Positions 1 to 8,893 of a stretch of DNA of 64,000 nucleotides are shown here, one piece after another. The DNA is from Roseburia intestinalis L1-82. Its GTDB lineage: Bacteria; Bacillota; Clostridia; Lachnospirales; Lachnospiraceae. Where the stretch lies: the NCBI RefSeq assembly GCF_900537995.1, contig NZ_LR027880.1:2240001-2304000 (forward strand), in the 5' to 3' direction. Below the pieces are notes generated by a model that was not told the DNA's origin, did no database searches, and worked only from the letters and a program-made list of their open reading frames with translations. How positions within the stretch are numbered: the stretch's first letter is position 1; the number at the start of each line of letters is the position of its first letter. The translations under genes were made by a program, and so were the position numbers.

Positions 1-53
1 ACTTCCAGAAGTTCGATTTTCTGACTTCTTGAAGTTCGATTTTCCGACTTCTG
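1..53. repeat. Intragenic 23-bp direct repeats in repA (candidate iterons)
   Basis: Two adjacent 23-bp copies (8-30 and 31-53) share the core GAAGTTCGATTTTC followed by C/T-GACTTCT. The tail of a third copy is visible at 1-7, so the array probably continues off the window. Each copy has GAAGT/ACTTC ends in inverted orientation. Because 23 is not a multiple of three, each copy is read in a different frame (KSNF versus ENRT), so conservation is at the DNA level. This fits initiator-binding iterons of a RepA_N origin; function is inferred. Confidence 0.6.
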
Positions 54-468
54 TGATTTCATCAGCATTAGCAGGCTCTTTTTCGTCCATCTGCTCTGAA
101 ATTGAAGCAAAATTTTTCACATAAATTATATCCGGTTTTCCAAGTCCTCTGCGCACCTTTTCTACCAGACCAATTCCTTTTACAGAATCAAGCTCTGCCA
201 ATACCTTAACAGCTTTTTCCTTAGCGCATCCCAAATCCTCCATAATGCTGTCTATGGTATAAATGATGTATGCACGATTTTCATCGTCAAACCATTCATT
301 TTTCATAGACAGCGACATACGATCAAGCATAAGTCCATACAATAATTTTGCATCACTGGACAGCTTCTTAAATCTCTCGTCCTTTATCAGCAGGCGTGGA
401 ACACGATAGAATGAGAACTGTTCCGCTTCTATTCCGTAATAATAGTCTAGCTGCAAAATTTCTCCCAT
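1..468 (-). CDS. repA: Replication initiator, RepA_N family (partial, C-terminus beyond window)
   Basis: Only the first 156 codons are in the window and the gene runs off the left edge. The N-terminus (MGEILQLDYYYGIEAEQFSF, then VPRLLIKDERFKKLSSDAKL and a helix-turn-helix-like stretch ending in LGKPDIIYVKNF) matches the RepA_N domain of initiators from Firmicutes plasmids and integrative conjugative elements. In that family the domain binds DNA and the replication origin often lies inside the rep gene. The start ATG at 466-468 has a strong Shine-Dalgarno (GGAAGGAGGAG). The gene follows parB by about 16 bases, making a parA-parB-repA unit. The visible 3' part is built on 23-bp direct repeats (separate entry). 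Family assignment is by motif reading and is fairly firm. Confidence 0.82.
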   Translation of the reverse strand, partial: MGEILQLDYYYGIEAEQFSFYRVPRLLIKDERFKKLSSDAKLLYGLMLDRMSLSMKNEWFDDENRAYIIYTIDSIMEDLGCAKEKAVKVLAELDSVKGIGLVEKVRRGLGKPDIIYVKNFASISEQMDEKEPANADEITEVGKSNFKKSENRTSGS

Positions 469-484
469 TCTCGTCTCCTCCTTC

Positions 485-1363
485 CTACTGCGTATTTTTC
501 CAGTTATCTAATAGCTGAAATATTATTTTTTCTATATCATCTGTGCTGTATGTATCCGGGAAATAACTGTTAATGCGTTCTGTTTTTATAACAACCTTAC
601 GCTCTACTGGCTTTTCTTTCTCCAGAAGCATACGCACCATTGGAAAGGTCAACTCTCCTTTTTTGTCACTTTCCTTCAGCATGGCACTCTGCTGTTTGGT
701 TATGACAGCATTGGTGTCCTGTATGGCAACCAATACCCATTGCTGTGCATCCTCTGATAAAAACGAGATGTCCACCGCCTGCATAATGCCTATTTTCCCC
801 GAATCCACCATATCAAGCAACGGTTCCGATAATCGTGAAATCCATATATATCTTTGAACAGTTTTTGCACTCTCTCCTGCAGCTCCTCCCAGTTCGTCCA
901 GCGTAAGTCCACCTGCTCTGCTTCCCTGATGCTTCATGGCTTCGTATTTCATGCGATATGCCTTCGCTTTTTCGCTTGGAAGAATATCTTCTCTTTGAAT
1001 ATTGCTGTCCACCATGATAATCGTGGCTTCATCGTCCGTATAATTACGAATAAACATCGGCATTGTATCAAGTCCTACAAGCTCACACGCATGTCTCCTT
1101 CGGTGTCCTGCAATAATTTCATAGCCGCCCTCAGCTCTTGGTCTTGCAATACCCGGCATCAGCACGCCATGCTCTCTGACACTCTCCACCGTCTCCTGCA
1201 TCTTTTCATCGTCCAGTACCTTAAATGGGTGACCTTTGAACTCATGCAGTTCTGATAATGCAATTTCCTGTACCTGCTCTATTCCTGCCTGTGGCTGTCC
1301 ATCTCCGAATAAATCATCGAAGCTGTTCAGTTTTACCTTTGCGGCACTTCCTGTTTTATTCAT
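485..1363 (-). CDS. parB: ParB/Spo0J-type partition protein
   Basis: A 292-residue CTP-dependent centromere-binding protein that would load at parS-like sites and work with the adjacent ParA in segregating the element. Visible family marks are the N-terminal ParB nuclease-like fold with GHRRRHACELVGL (arginine-rich box II) near residue 85, and a helix-turn-helix-like region around LDELGGAAGESAKTVQRYIW. The start is placed at ATG 1361-1363, nine bases after AGGAGG. An in-frame TTG six bases upstream lies only 3 bases from that site and is less likely. It overlaps the end of parA, so translation is probably coupled. It differs from a chromosomal Spo0J in its neighbours (repA, element genes rather than rsmG/gidA), so it belongs to the mobile element. 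Confidence 0.88.
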   Translation of the reverse strand: MNKTGSAAKVKLNSFDDLFGDGQPQAGIEQVQEIALSELHEFKGHPFKVLDDEKMQETVESVREHGVLMPGIARPRAEGGYEIIAGHRRRHACELVGLDTMPMFIRNYTDDEATIIMVDSNIQREDILPSEKAKAYRMKYEAMKHQGSRAGGLTLDELGGAAGESAKTVQRYIWISRLSEPLLDMVDSGKIGIMQAVDISFLSEDAQQWVLVAIQDTNAVITKQQSAMLKESDKKGELTFPMVRMLLEKEKPVERKVVIKTERINSYFPDTYSTDDIEKIIFQLLDNWKNTQ

Positions 1364-2138
1364 CTGCAAGCACCTCCTCTGTCAATGACTGATAGGCACT
1401 CGCTACTTTTCCATTTGGATCATGCTCATAAATGCTGACACCTTCAGCAGAAATCTCCGCAGCTCTTACCGACATCGGAATACTGTTTTCAAATATTCTT
1501 ACCTTGCTACCATAATTCTCCACAACCAATGCACTGATGTCTTTTGCATAATTCGTTCTGTTATCAACCATAGTAAGCAGAATACCTTCAATCTCCAATT
1601 TTGGATTGATCTGCCTTTTTACCTTTCCTATGGTCTTTATAAGCTGTTCCAGACCTTTTACCGGCAGATATGCTGCCTGCACCGGAATAAGGATGCCGTC
1701 GGCACTTGCAAAGGCATTTATGGTAATCATGCCAAGGGAAGGCATACAATCAATCAGAATGTAATCATACCTTTCTTTCTGCTGTTCTATATAAGTCCGA
1801 AGCACAAGCTCCCTGCTCATGACATTTACCAGTGATACTTCCAATCCCGACAACTCTATATTGCCGGGCATAAGGTCTACACCCTCGTCGTGCTTTAGGA
1901 TGCCATAATCCGGCTCCATATCTTCTTCATTGATGATATTCGCCATAATGGTTGCAAGAGATACATCCAGTTTATCCGGCTCCTGAAAGCCTAAACTTGC
2001 TGTCAGGCTTCCCTGTGCATCCGCATCTATCAGAAGCACCTTTTTCCCCTTTTTTGCAAGTCCAATACCTAGATTACTTGTTGTGGTGGTCTTTCCAACT
2101 CCACCTTTCTGGTTTCCGATTACTATAACTTTACACAT
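1356..2138 (-). CDS. parA: ParA/Soj family partition ATPase
   Basis: A 260-residue deviant-Walker ATPase. The P-loop GNQKGGVGKTTTTSNLG sits at residues 8-24, the switch LIDADAQGSLTASLG follows at about 36-50, and Walker B is at DYILIDCMPSLG (about 125-136). These proteins form ATP-dependent dynamic patterns on the nucleoid and move ParB-bound DNA. The start has GGAGG nine bases upstream. It precedes parB with an 8-base overlap and follows the DUF3970-like gene by about 25 bases. Its association with repA and element-specific small genes points to stability of an integrative conjugative element or plasmid rather than the chromosomal origin. Confidence 0.92.
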   Translation of the reverse strand: MCKVIVIGNQKGGVGKTTTTSNLGIGLAKKGKKVLLIDADAQGSLTASLGFQEPDKLDVSLATIMANIINEEDMEPDYGILKHDEGVDLMPGNIELSGLEVSLVNVMSRELVLRTYIEQQKERYDYILIDCMPSLGMITINAFASADGILIPVQAAYLPVKGLEQLIKTIGKVKRQINPKLEIEGILLTMVDNRTNYAKDISALVVENYGSKVRIFENSIPMSVRAAEISAEGVSIYEHDPNGKVASAYQSLTEEVLADE

Positions 2139-2163
2139 GATGAAATTCCTCCAAATTCTACTA

Positions 2164-2337
2164 TTATTCTTTTACATTGCTCTTTTTTACTTCTACATAC
2201 GATCTGTAATATTTATCTGTTCCCTTGTTGGGATAGAGGTCTGACATTTCCAGAACCTCTACCTTTGGGTGTCTCTGCATGATTTTTTTGAACCATGTAA
2301 TATCATTTTTTGTTCCCATCAACCGAATCTTTAACAT
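2164..2337 (-). CDS. Small element protein, DUF3970-like
   Basis: A 57-residue protein (begins MLKIRLMGTKNDITWFKKIM, ends KKSNVKE). The pattern of I/K-RLMGT, then a basic helix, then SDLYPNKGT and a short YYRSYVEV strand, is what I know from DUF3970 proteins of Tn916/Tn1549-type elements. Biochemical function is unknown. The ATG overlaps the TGA of the upstream gene (TGATG), and GGAGG lies just ahead, so the two are translationally coupled. parA follows. The sequence is a real coding frame because of its tight coupling and strong ribosome site. The family name is from memory of the motif. Confidence 0.72.
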   Translation of the reverse strand: MLKIRLMGTKNDITWFKKIMQRHPKVEVLEMSDLYPNKGTDKYYRSYVEVKKSNVKE

Positions 2338-2801
2338 CAATCATTTCCTCCAAACATTGCATACAAATTTTTATTGTATGTGGCATACTCCGGATAGCGA
2401 ATCTGTATTGCCTGCCAGAAATATGGTGCATAGCAACAGCAGAACAAATCCTCTACTGAATATCTCCGGCACTCATCCACCTGCTCCTCTGTGTCCTGTT
2501 CATCATCCACGCTCGGTGTCCCATTGCAATACAGATTAAATGCCATTCTGACAACCTTTGCACTTCCACTGGTCTGCCAGCCTTCATGCAGGCACTCCGG
2601 TTTTACACATCCAGTCTTGAAATTATAAATTCTATCCACATTTCTTCGTGTATCTTCGTTCATTCCAATGCAATAGCAAAGTGCCTTGTGATATACATCT
2701 GCTTCTCTAACTTTCTGAATTTTTTCATAGTAGAATTTCTCATGTGCTTCACTGATAAAGTTAATATTTTCTTTTTCTGCTCCTAACGCTGTACTGTTCA
2801 T
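2337..2801 (-). CDS. Element-associated protein, DUF6075-like
   Basis: A 154-residue acidic protein of unknown function, cysteine-containing, with the stretches YHKALCYCIGMNEDTRR, CLHEGWQTSGSAKVVRMAFN and YWR/FWQAIQIRYPEY-like C-terminus. I associate this pattern with DUF6075 proteins found beside parA/repA in conjugative elements of gut Firmicutes. The frame opens 32 codons further upstream, but the start at ATG 2799-2801 has GGAGGAAG seven bases ahead, and the upstream extension would read through a terminator-like hairpin. It is the first gene of the leftward module. No catalytic motif is recognisable. Confidence 0.7.
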   Translation of the reverse strand: MNSTALGAEKENINFISEAHEKFYYEKIQKVREADVYHKALCYCIGMNEDTRRNVDRIYNFKTGCVKPECLHEGWQTSGSAKVVRMAFNLYCNGTPSVDDEQDTEEQVDECRRYSVEDLFCCCYAPYFWQAIQIRYPEYATYNKNLYAMFGGND

Positions 2802-2843
2802 ACTGACTTCCTCCATTTTCTTATTTTGTTCGGTTGACCATAA

Positions 2844-2888
2844 CAAAAAAGGACATTCCTCTAAAATTTCTTTTAGAAAAATGTCCTT
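2844..2888 (-). terminator. Terminator/attenuator hairpin in the leader of the par-rep operon
   Basis: Read on the minus strand, arms at 2880-2888 and 2849-2857 (AAGGACATT/AATGTCCTT) plus inner arms TTTTAGA type at 2871-2877 and 2860-2866 form a long hairpin with a 4-base loop, followed directly by six T (complement of 2845-2850). This is an intrinsic terminator about 45 bases before the first gene of the module. Because it lies between any leader promoter and the operon, it may act as an attenuator, as known for Tn916 leaders; it may equally insulate the element from chromosomal transcription. Confidence 0.65.
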
Positions 2889-2966
2889 ATAGTACAAAAT
2901 ATGAACTTGAACTGACTCGATTTTAATTTAAAATCGTTTGTTTTAACCCTTTAAGATAGGTTATTT

Positions 2967-2985
2967 TGTCGTACTCCTGTCGTAC
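2967..2985. repeat. 11-bp-spaced direct repeats TGTCGTAC at the probable element end
   Basis: TGTCGTAC occurs at 2967-2974 and again at 2978-2985, one helical turn apart (11 bp). Paired 11-bp direct repeats near an element end are the layout of tyrosine-integrase arm-binding sites (the DR2 sites of Tn916 are the model). Just inside lies a perfect palindrome (2918-2936, CGATTTTAA arms). On one side all genes are element genes and on the other chromosomal ones begin. The integrase itself is not in the window, so attachment-site function is inferred. Confidence 0.4.
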
Positions 2986-3030
2986 CATACAAGTTGGAAG
3001 TCCGCAAACCCTTGATTTTATTGGTCTTTT

Positions 3031-3117
3031 TTATCCAATGACTTCATTGTCGGGAAATGAAATTCCCGTCATGGTCACTGTAACAGCAAGCAGACCTGCC
3101 AGTAATCTTTTGTACAT
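3031..3117 (-). pseudogene. Truncated secreted-protein gene (signal-peptide stub)
   Basis: A 28-codon frame with an excellent Shine-Dalgarno (GGGAGG, eight bases before ATG) encodes MYKRLLAGLLAVTVTMTG and then SFPDNEVIG before a stop. The N-terminus has the basic-hydrophobic pattern of a signal peptide (residues 1-18) but almost no mature protein follows. The stop is next to the inferred end of the mobile element, so this is probably the 5' end of a chromosomal exported-protein gene cut off by insertion. It could also be a genuine short peptide. An in-frame upstream extension exists but has no better ribosome site. Confidence 0.4.
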
Positions 3118-3631
3118 AACCCATTCCTCCCTGCAATTTTCTTTTTTGATTACATTTTCTTTTAAACTTACCGGTACTTTATCTCCCTCCATATAAAAGT
3201 TTCCGCTCCCTTTCAATTAATATTCCTGCAATTATAAGATTTTATTTGTATTTTTTCTTATATAAATATAACACTTGTATTTCAAATTTGGGGTAAATGG
3301 CGAAATGCCGGATTATAGAACATCCCAAAAAGAACTCCAGACAGTCAAAAAGCCATATTCTGACGTTAATCAGAATACAGCTTCTTGAGTTGAACTGTTT
3401 ACATTATAAACTAGTTCATGGATACAAATATAGTTTAGCACACTTTTCAAAAATCTACAATAGTAAATTTCATAAATTTAAAAAAAATTTTTTAAATCAC
3501 ATTTTTCGTCCAATTTTTCTATTCCACACAGACTTCTCTGTAAATTCATGCAACTTCCAACCCGGCTTCATCTAACCGTCACATTCCCCCGATAGAATAC
3601 AGCTATCAACAAAAAAGGAGTGACAAACATT
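3118..3631. other. AT-rich intergenic region between the element junction and the lipoprotein pseudogene
   Basis: About 510 bases with no convincing gene. An imperfect inverted repeat lies at 3391-3418 (TGAACTGTTTA and TAAACTAGTTCA, one bulged base), a possible operator. The rest is A/T runs. A 92-codon frame here (3297-3575) has a weak start and low-complexity sequence and is not called. Confidence 0.6.
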
Positions 3632-4784
3632 ATGAAATATCAAAAAGCATTATTATGTATCACATTGGCAGGAACACTGATTTTTTCCGGATGCGGCAGC
3701 ACAAACAATAGTACAGGTAATAACACAAATACCTCTTCTTCTGTAGAAAGCACAGTGGAAACATCTACGGAGGACACTGATGCAAAATCAGATGAAAACA
3801 CGGTAACCGGAATGATTTCCGAAATTACCGACAGCACGATCACAGTTGCAGCCATGCCGGGCGGCGGTCAGGGCGAAGCACCGGGCAATCCACCGAGCGA
3901 TAACAACGGTGGTGCCCCAGCAGGCAACGGGAACTCTGACAACAACGATTCAACAGAGGCACCTGGCAAACCTGACTCTGATGGCGCAGATTCCACCGAA
4001 ACCCCTGGCAATCCGCCTAGTGGAGACAACAATTCTGCCCCTTCCGACAACGGCGGTGCCCCGGATATGGGCAATATGTCAACCGAGACGATCAATCTGA
4101 CCGATTCCACCGTCTACTATGACAAAGATGGAAAAGAAACAACACTTTCCGCTTTATCCGAAGGTACTATGGCAACGATCACCTTAGATGATGATGGTAA
4201 CGCTGCAACTGTAACGATCTCTGACAACGCCGGCGGTCAGCCGGGAGGTAACACTCCAGGCGGAGGCTCGCCGGGAGGCAGCGCTTCCTCCCAGCCGGAA
4301 TCTTACAATGCCGTAACCGAATATACGGAAGATACCGAAGTTTCCGATGAGACTTTCTCTTCCACCGGATCCGATGAAAATGCGGTTCTTGTTTCAAATG
4401 GCGCAAACGTTACTTTAAAAGATATCACATTAGACCGCACTTCCTCCGACAGTACCGATGGCGATTCGTCCAGTTTTTACGGAGATCATCTGGGACAGCA
4501 TCAGCCAGCTTGACGTTTCCCTTGAAAATAAAAGTACCTGGACCGGAAGTTTTGTTCAGGATGAAAGCAATGCCGGAAATGGCGGAGACGGTTATGCAAA
4601 TCTGACCATTGACAGCAGTTCTACCTGGATCGTTGATGGGGACAGCACTCTCTCCTCTTTAACCTGCAAAGGAACCATTACAGATGAGGATGGCTACACC
4701 GTTACCGTCAAAGGCTCTGATGGAACCACTTATGTGGAAGGTACAAGCGATTATACAATTACCGTAAGTTCTTATGAAGCATAA
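3632..4784 (+). pseudogene. Carbohydrate-binding (DUF4353-like) lipoprotein, broken by internal deletion and frameshift
   Basis: The first frame (3632-4513, 293 codons) starts with a lipoprotein signal (LIFSGCG lipobox, Cys at about 22), then a Ser/Thr/Asp-rich region, a Gly/Pro/Asn-rich linker, a small strand-rich module (TINLTDSTVYYDKDG), and the opening of a right-handed parallel beta-helix (ENAVLVSNGANVTLKDITLD). It stops early in an unrelated tail. The second frame (through 4784) resumes with ISQLDVSLENKSTWTG, SSTWIVDGDSTLSSLTCKG and ends ITVSSYEA, which is the usual C-terminus of these cell-surface proteins. The two frames meet near 4480-4490. The middle of the helix, typically a few hundred residues, is missing. 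AAGGAG precedes the ATG by 11 bases; a GTG at 3620 abuts the SD and is not used. It stands alone. Confidence 0.75.
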
Positions 4785-4870
4785 TTAATTTTATGACTTA
4801 CAAATAATTTATTCGTATACCTATGCTTTCATAAATGATAGCTTATGGACGAAGAATGACAGACATAAAA

Positions 4871-4930
4871 AGAGCCAGACAGATCATCTTTATTTTAGGA
4901 TGTGACCTATCTGGCTCTCTTCGATTTTTT
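4871..4930. terminator. Bidirectional intrinsic terminator
   Basis: Arms AGAGCCAGA (4871-4879) and TCTGGCTCT (4910-4918), with further pairing inside, are followed by a T-run on the plus strand (4925-4930) and preceded by A5 that gives T5 on the minus strand. It can end both the lipoprotein pseudogene transcript and the leftward PilZ gene. Confidence 0.75.
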
Positions 4931-4973
4931 GCATTTATCCTGTCATCAAAAGCATACTTCATCTCTTATACTT

Positions 4974-5315
4974 TTATGCTTCACGAAACACCTGATAAAT
5001 ATCTATTTTTATTGCATCTGTATCCGACATTCCAATAAAAGTTGCCCCATATTTGTCGGTTCCATCTTCCATTTTCTGCTTACGCACGATCTCGATGACT
5101 GCATCGATCACCTCTTTCGTCCATATCTGGATTCTGGTATTATAATATCCCCCCACTTCTAAAGGTTCGTCGGACTGGAAGCCGATTCCGCCGCGCGAAA
5201 CATCCGTAACTACAACCTGCGTGTAATCATATGTCGTCGTTCCATCTTCTGTCAGACGTTCTAACTGGATGGAAACGTCGAGTTTTAAACGCTTATGATG
5301 TCTTTTCTCTTCCAT
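4974..5315 (-). CDS. PilZ domain protein (c-di-GMP binding)
   Basis: A 113-residue cytosolic single-domain PilZ protein. The two c-di-GMP contact motifs are visible: RHHKR (RxxxR, near the N-terminus) and DVSRGGIGF (D/NxSxxG, about residue 38-46). PilZ proteins bind cyclic di-GMP and change partner behaviour, typically motility or envelope functions. The start at ATG 5313-5315 places RHHKR at residues 4-8 and has GAAGGAAA upstream; a TTG 13 codons earlier is possible but less convincing. It follows queA on the same strand with an 86-base gap and could be cotranscribed. Target unknown. Confidence 0.85.
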   Translation of the reverse strand: MEEKRHHKRLKLDVSIQLERLTEDGTTTYDYTQVVVTDVSRGGIGFQSDEPLEVGGYYNTRIQIWTKEVIDAVIEIVRKQKMEDGTDKYGATFIGMSDTDAIKIDIYQVFREA

Positions 5316-5401
5316 TCCGTAATTTTCCTTCTCTTTCGTGATTTTTTCAAGCAATCATTTTGCCCGTAAATCATGCTGTCTGTTGCATCTTTTCAGATCA
5401 T

Positions 5402-6439
5402 TTAAACTGTTGTATCCGTTATCAGCATTGCATCCCCAAAGCTAAAGAAACGATATTTCTCCTGCACGGCAATTTCATATGCGTTTAACACATGTTCCCG
5501 TCCTGCCAGTGCTGAAACTAACATTACCAGTGTGGATTCCGGCAAATGGAAATTGGTAATCAGGGAATCAATGACTTTAAACCTGTAACCCGGATAAATA
5601 AAGATCTCTGTCCATCCGCTTGTCTCGCGCAGGAAACCGTTCTCGTCCGATGCCGCCTCTAAAGTACGCGTGCTGGTCGTTCCTACCGCAATGACACGAT
5701 GTCCGGTCTCTTTTGCATGGTTGATCTTATCTGCCTCGGACTGTTCGATCCGGTAAAATTCCGAATGCATATGGTGTTTTAATACATCCGTCTCCTTGAC
5801 CGGGCGGAATGTACCAAGCCCTACATGAAGTGTCACCTCTGCGATCTCCACACCCATTTCCTTTACTTTTTTTAATAATTCCGGTGTAAAATGGAGTCCC
5901 GCTGTCGGTGCAGCGGCAGAGCCATCATACTTTGCATATACCGTCTGGTAACGGTTTTTATCCTGAAGCTGATGTGTGATATAAGGCGGCAGCGGCATCT
6001 GTCCAAGCTGGTCTAAAATCTCCTCAAAAATTCCATCATAGTGGAACTGGATCAGACGGTTCCCCTCTTCCACGATATCAATGACCTCACCGGTCAGAAG
6101 TCCATCGCCAAAACTGATCTTTGTTCCGACTTTACATTTTTTGCCCGGTTTTACAAGGGTTTCCCAGATATCATTTTCCTTACGTTTCAACAGAAGGATC
6201 TCGATCTTTGCCTCTGTGCCCTCTTTTACTCCGTACAGTCTTGCAGGAATTACTTTCGTATTGTTAATGACAAGGCAGTCTCCCGGTCTTAAATAATCTG
6301 TAATATCCTTAAAAACACGATGTGTCACTTCACCGGTATTTTTATCCAATACCATCAGCCGCGAACTGGAACGGTCCTCTAACGGGTCCTGTGCGATCAG
6401 CTCCTGTGGCAGGTCATAATAAAAATCTTTTACGTCCAT
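5402..6439 (-). CDS. queA: tRNA preQ1(34) S-adenosylmethionine ribosyltransferase-isomerase
   Basis: Transfers and isomerises the ribosyl part of SAM onto preQ1 in tRNA to give epoxyqueuosine in the wobble position. The full family signature is present: [20 protein letters not shown] at the N-terminus, [14 protein letters not shown], the central [40 protein letters not shown] and the C-terminal [18 protein letters not shown]. At 345 residues it has the usual length. The start chosen is ATG 6437-6439; an upstream in-frame TTG at 6448 would lie 3 bases after the pheT stop. It sits at the end of the pheS-pheT run, so it may be read from the T-box promoter as well as its own. QueA depends on imported or salvaged preQ1; no queCDEF genes are in the window. 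Confidence 0.96.
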   Translation of the reverse strand: MDVKDFYYDLPQELIAQDPLEDRSSSRLMVLDKNTGEVTHRVFKDITDYLRPGDCLVINNTKVIPARLYGVKEGTEAKIEILLLKRKENDIWETLVKPGKKCKVGTKISFGDGLLTGEVIDIVEEGNRLIQFHYDGIFEEILDQLGQMPLPPYITHQLQDKNRYQTVYAKYDGSAAAPTAGLHFTPELLKKVKEMGVEIAEVTLHVGLGTFRPVKETDVLKHHMHSEFYRIEQSEADKINHAKETGHRVIAVGTTSTRTLEAASDENGFLRETSGWTEIFIYPGYRFKVIDSLITNFHLPESTLVMLVSALAGREHVLNAYEIAVQEKYRFFSFGDAMLITDTTV

Positions 6440-6450
6440 GATTCTCAATC

Positions 6451-8868
6451 CTATTTTCTTAATTCCGCACCAACATGCTCAAGTGCTTTCACGATTCGAT
6501 CCATTGCACCAGTGATATCGGCATCCTCTAAGTTTCTGTCCTTTGCACGGAAAGACAAGGAGTATGCGATTGATTTATATCCCGGTTTGATCTGTGCTCC
6601 CTCATAGATATCAAACAGATCGTATTTCTCTAAGAACTGACCGCCCTTTTCATCGAAGATCTTCTCGATATCGCCTGCAAGCACTTTCTTCGGAACAACC
6701 ATGGAGATATCTCTGGCTGCAGCCGGGAATTTAGCGATTCCCTCATATTTGTGGTCGAAAGATGCGTGGGATACGATCTCTGGCATATCAAGTACTGCAA
6801 CATAAACGCGCTCTTTGATTGCATAATTTGCAGCAACGGTCGGATGAACCTCACCGAGATAACCGATCACAGTGCCATCATAAACAACATTTGCCTGACG
6901 TCCCGGATGTAAGAATGGTTTTCCGGCTTCAGGATCATATTCCGGTTTCAGTTTCATACCTGCTTTATAAAGGAACTCCTCGATAACACCCTTCATGGTA
7001 AAGAAGTCACCCTCTCCATACATTCCAAGTGTAAACTGCATACGCTCCTCCGGCAGTTCTGTCACCGGTACCTGTTTTGGCAGATAAATATTTCCAAGCT
7101 CGTATAAACGCACATTTTTATTTCTGCGGTTAAAGTTTGTGGAAAGTGATGTCAGCATACCATTTAAGGAAACAGTTCTCATGATGGAGAAATCCTCTCC
7201 GAGCGGATTGCTGATCACAACCGCTTTGCGGAGCGGTGAATCCTGTGGCAGTAATAATTTATCGTATACTTTCGGGCTCTCAAAGGAATACGTCATCCCC
7301 TGTGAAAATCCGCAGAACTCTGCGATCTCTCTTGCTACTGCCTCGATGCGGAGTTTGAAGGTAAGTTTTCCGGTGGTAGCCTCACCGCTTGGCAGTGTGG
7401 TCGGAATCTTATCATAACCGAAGAATCTTGCCACTTCCTCTGCAAGGTCGGCGTCACACTCTAAGTCCTGTCTCCAGGATGGAACGATCACTTCGTTCGA
7501 AGCCGGATCATAGCCGAGGTTGATCTTTGAGAAATAAGCCAGCATTGTCTCTTTTGCAATGTCCGTTCCAAGTAGTTTGTTGTATTTCTCCGGCTCGAAT
7601 GGAATACGTTTATCCCCTTTGGCATTCGGGTAAACATCCACAACGCCGCCGACAACTTCTCCGGCACCAAGTTCCTCTATAAGCTGGCATGCACGGTTCA
7701 TTGCCTCGATCGCTGTGTTTGGATCTAAGCCTTTTTCAAATTTTGCGGAAGCATCTGTACGCAGACCAATCTTTCTTCCTGACAGACGGATATTTGTTCC
7801 ATCGAAGCATGCAGCTTCAAACAGCATTGTTTTAACATTGTCCGTGATCATGGAGTTTTCTCCACCCATGATACCTGCAATACCGATGGCTTTTCTTCCA
7901 TCACAGATCATTAATACAGAGTCATCTAAGGTGCGTTCCTGACCGTCTAAAGTCACAAACTGCTCACCCTTTGCAGCGCGTCTTACTACGATCTCTCTGT
8001 CCTCGATCGTGTCAAGGTCATAGGCATGCATCGGCTGTCCATACTCTTCCATCACATAGTTTGTGATATCTACAATGTTATTGATCGGGCGGATTCCCTG
8101 CGCACGCAGTCTGCACTGCATCCATTCCGGCGACGGTGCGATCCTGATATTTTTTACCACTCTTGCGGTGTAACGGGAACAGAGCTTATCATCTTTTACA
8201 GATACTTTGATGTAATCGTTAACATCTTCATTATTACCTGTTTCTGTCACAACCGGAGGAACAAACTCTTTTCCGAACGTAGCTGCCGCCTCTCTCGCAA
8301 TACCTAAAATAGAGAAACAGTCTACTCGGTTTGAAGTGATCTCATATTCCACAACCGTGTCATCTAATCCAAGATAACTGATAGCGCTCTCTCCGACCGG
8401 AGCATCTTCCGGCAGGATATATAAACCGTTTTCCGGTGCAAGTGGGAACATATCTCTGTTTGAACCAAGTTCCTCGATGGAGCACATCATACCGTTTGAC
8501 TCCACACCGCGCAGTTTTCCTTTTTTGATCTTAATACCGCCCTCGGTCTTGCTGCCGTCATGACCTCCGGCAACTTTTCCACCGTCTAATACAACCGGTA
8601 CTTTGCACCCTTCAGTCACATTCGGAGCACCTGTCACAATCTGTATTGTCTCCGTTCCGATATCTACCTGGCAGATCACAAGTTTGTCCGCATCCGGATG
8701 TTTCTCAATGCTTTTTACCTGTCCGATCACAATTTTATCAAGATCCTCATCCATGTTCTCATATCCTTCTACCTTAGAGCCGGATAATGTCATGGCATCC
8801 ATATATTCCTGTGGTGTACAGTCAAGACCTGGAACTAAGTCTTTGATCCACTTTAATGAAGTATTCAT
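6451..8868 (-). CDS. pheT: Phenylalanine--tRNA ligase beta subunit
   Basis: The 805-residue beta chain of the alpha2-beta2 PheRS, including editing function. Domains in order: B1 ([13 protein letters not shown]), an EMAP/tRNA-binding OB fold at about 40-155 ([39 protein letters not shown]), the B3/B4 editing domain ([37 protein letters not shown]), the B5 helix-turn-helix region, the catalytic-like core ([25 protein letters not shown]) and the C-terminal ferredoxin-like anticodon-binding domain ([15 protein letters not shown]). Length is normal. It follows pheS by 25 bases in a T-box-controlled operon. Start ATG with a normal spacing. Confidence 0.97.
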   Translation of the reverse strand: MNTSLKWIKDLVPGLDCTPQEYMDAMTLSGSKVEGYENMDEDLDKIVIGQVKSIEKHPDADKLVICQVDIGTETIQIVTGAPNVTEGCKVPVVLDGGKVAGGHDGSKTEGGIKIKKGKLRGVESNGMMCSIEELGSNRDMFPLAPENGLYILPEDAPVGESAISYLGLDDTVVEYEITSNRVDCFSILGIAREAAATFGKEFVPPVVTETGNNEDVNDYIKVSVKDDKLCSRYTARVVKNIRIAPSPEWMQCRLRAQGIRPINNIVDITNYVMEEYGQPMHAYDLDTIEDREIVVRRAAKGEQFVTLDGQERTLDDSVLMICDGRKAIGIAGIMGGENSMITDNVKTMLFEAACFDGTNIRLSGRKIGLRTDASAKFEKGLDPNTAIEAMNRACQLIEELGAGEVVGGVVDVYPNAKGDKRIPFEPEKYNKLLGTDIAKETMLAYFSKINLGYDPASNEVIVPSWRQDLECDADLAEEVARFFGYDKIPTTLPSGEATTGKLTFKLRIEAVAREIAEFCGFSQGMTYSFESPKVYDKLLLPQDSPLRKAVVISNPLGEDFSIMRTVSLNGMLTSLSTNFNRRNKNVRLYELGNIYLPKQVPVTELPEERMQFTLGMYGEGDFFTMKGVIEEFLYKAGMKLKPEYDPEAGKPFLHPGRQANVVYDGTVIGYLGEVHPTVAANYAIKERVYVAVLDMPEIVSHASFDHKYEGIAKFPAAARDISMVVPKKVLAGDIEKIFDEKGGQFLEKYDLFDIYEGAQIKPGYKSIAYSLSFRAKDRNLEDADITGAMDRIVKALEHVGAELRK

Positions 8869-8893
8869 AATGCTATATTCTCCTATCTTTTTC

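Noticed and set aside
2918..2936. Perfect palindrome as a terminator
   Set aside because: AT-rich, 9-bp arms with a 1-base centre and no clear T-run. More likely an operator or end-proximal site, so it was not called a terminator.
3297..3575. 92-codon plus-strand frame
   Set aside because: Weak start region, low-complexity Lys/Phe/His-rich sequence and no family resemblance.
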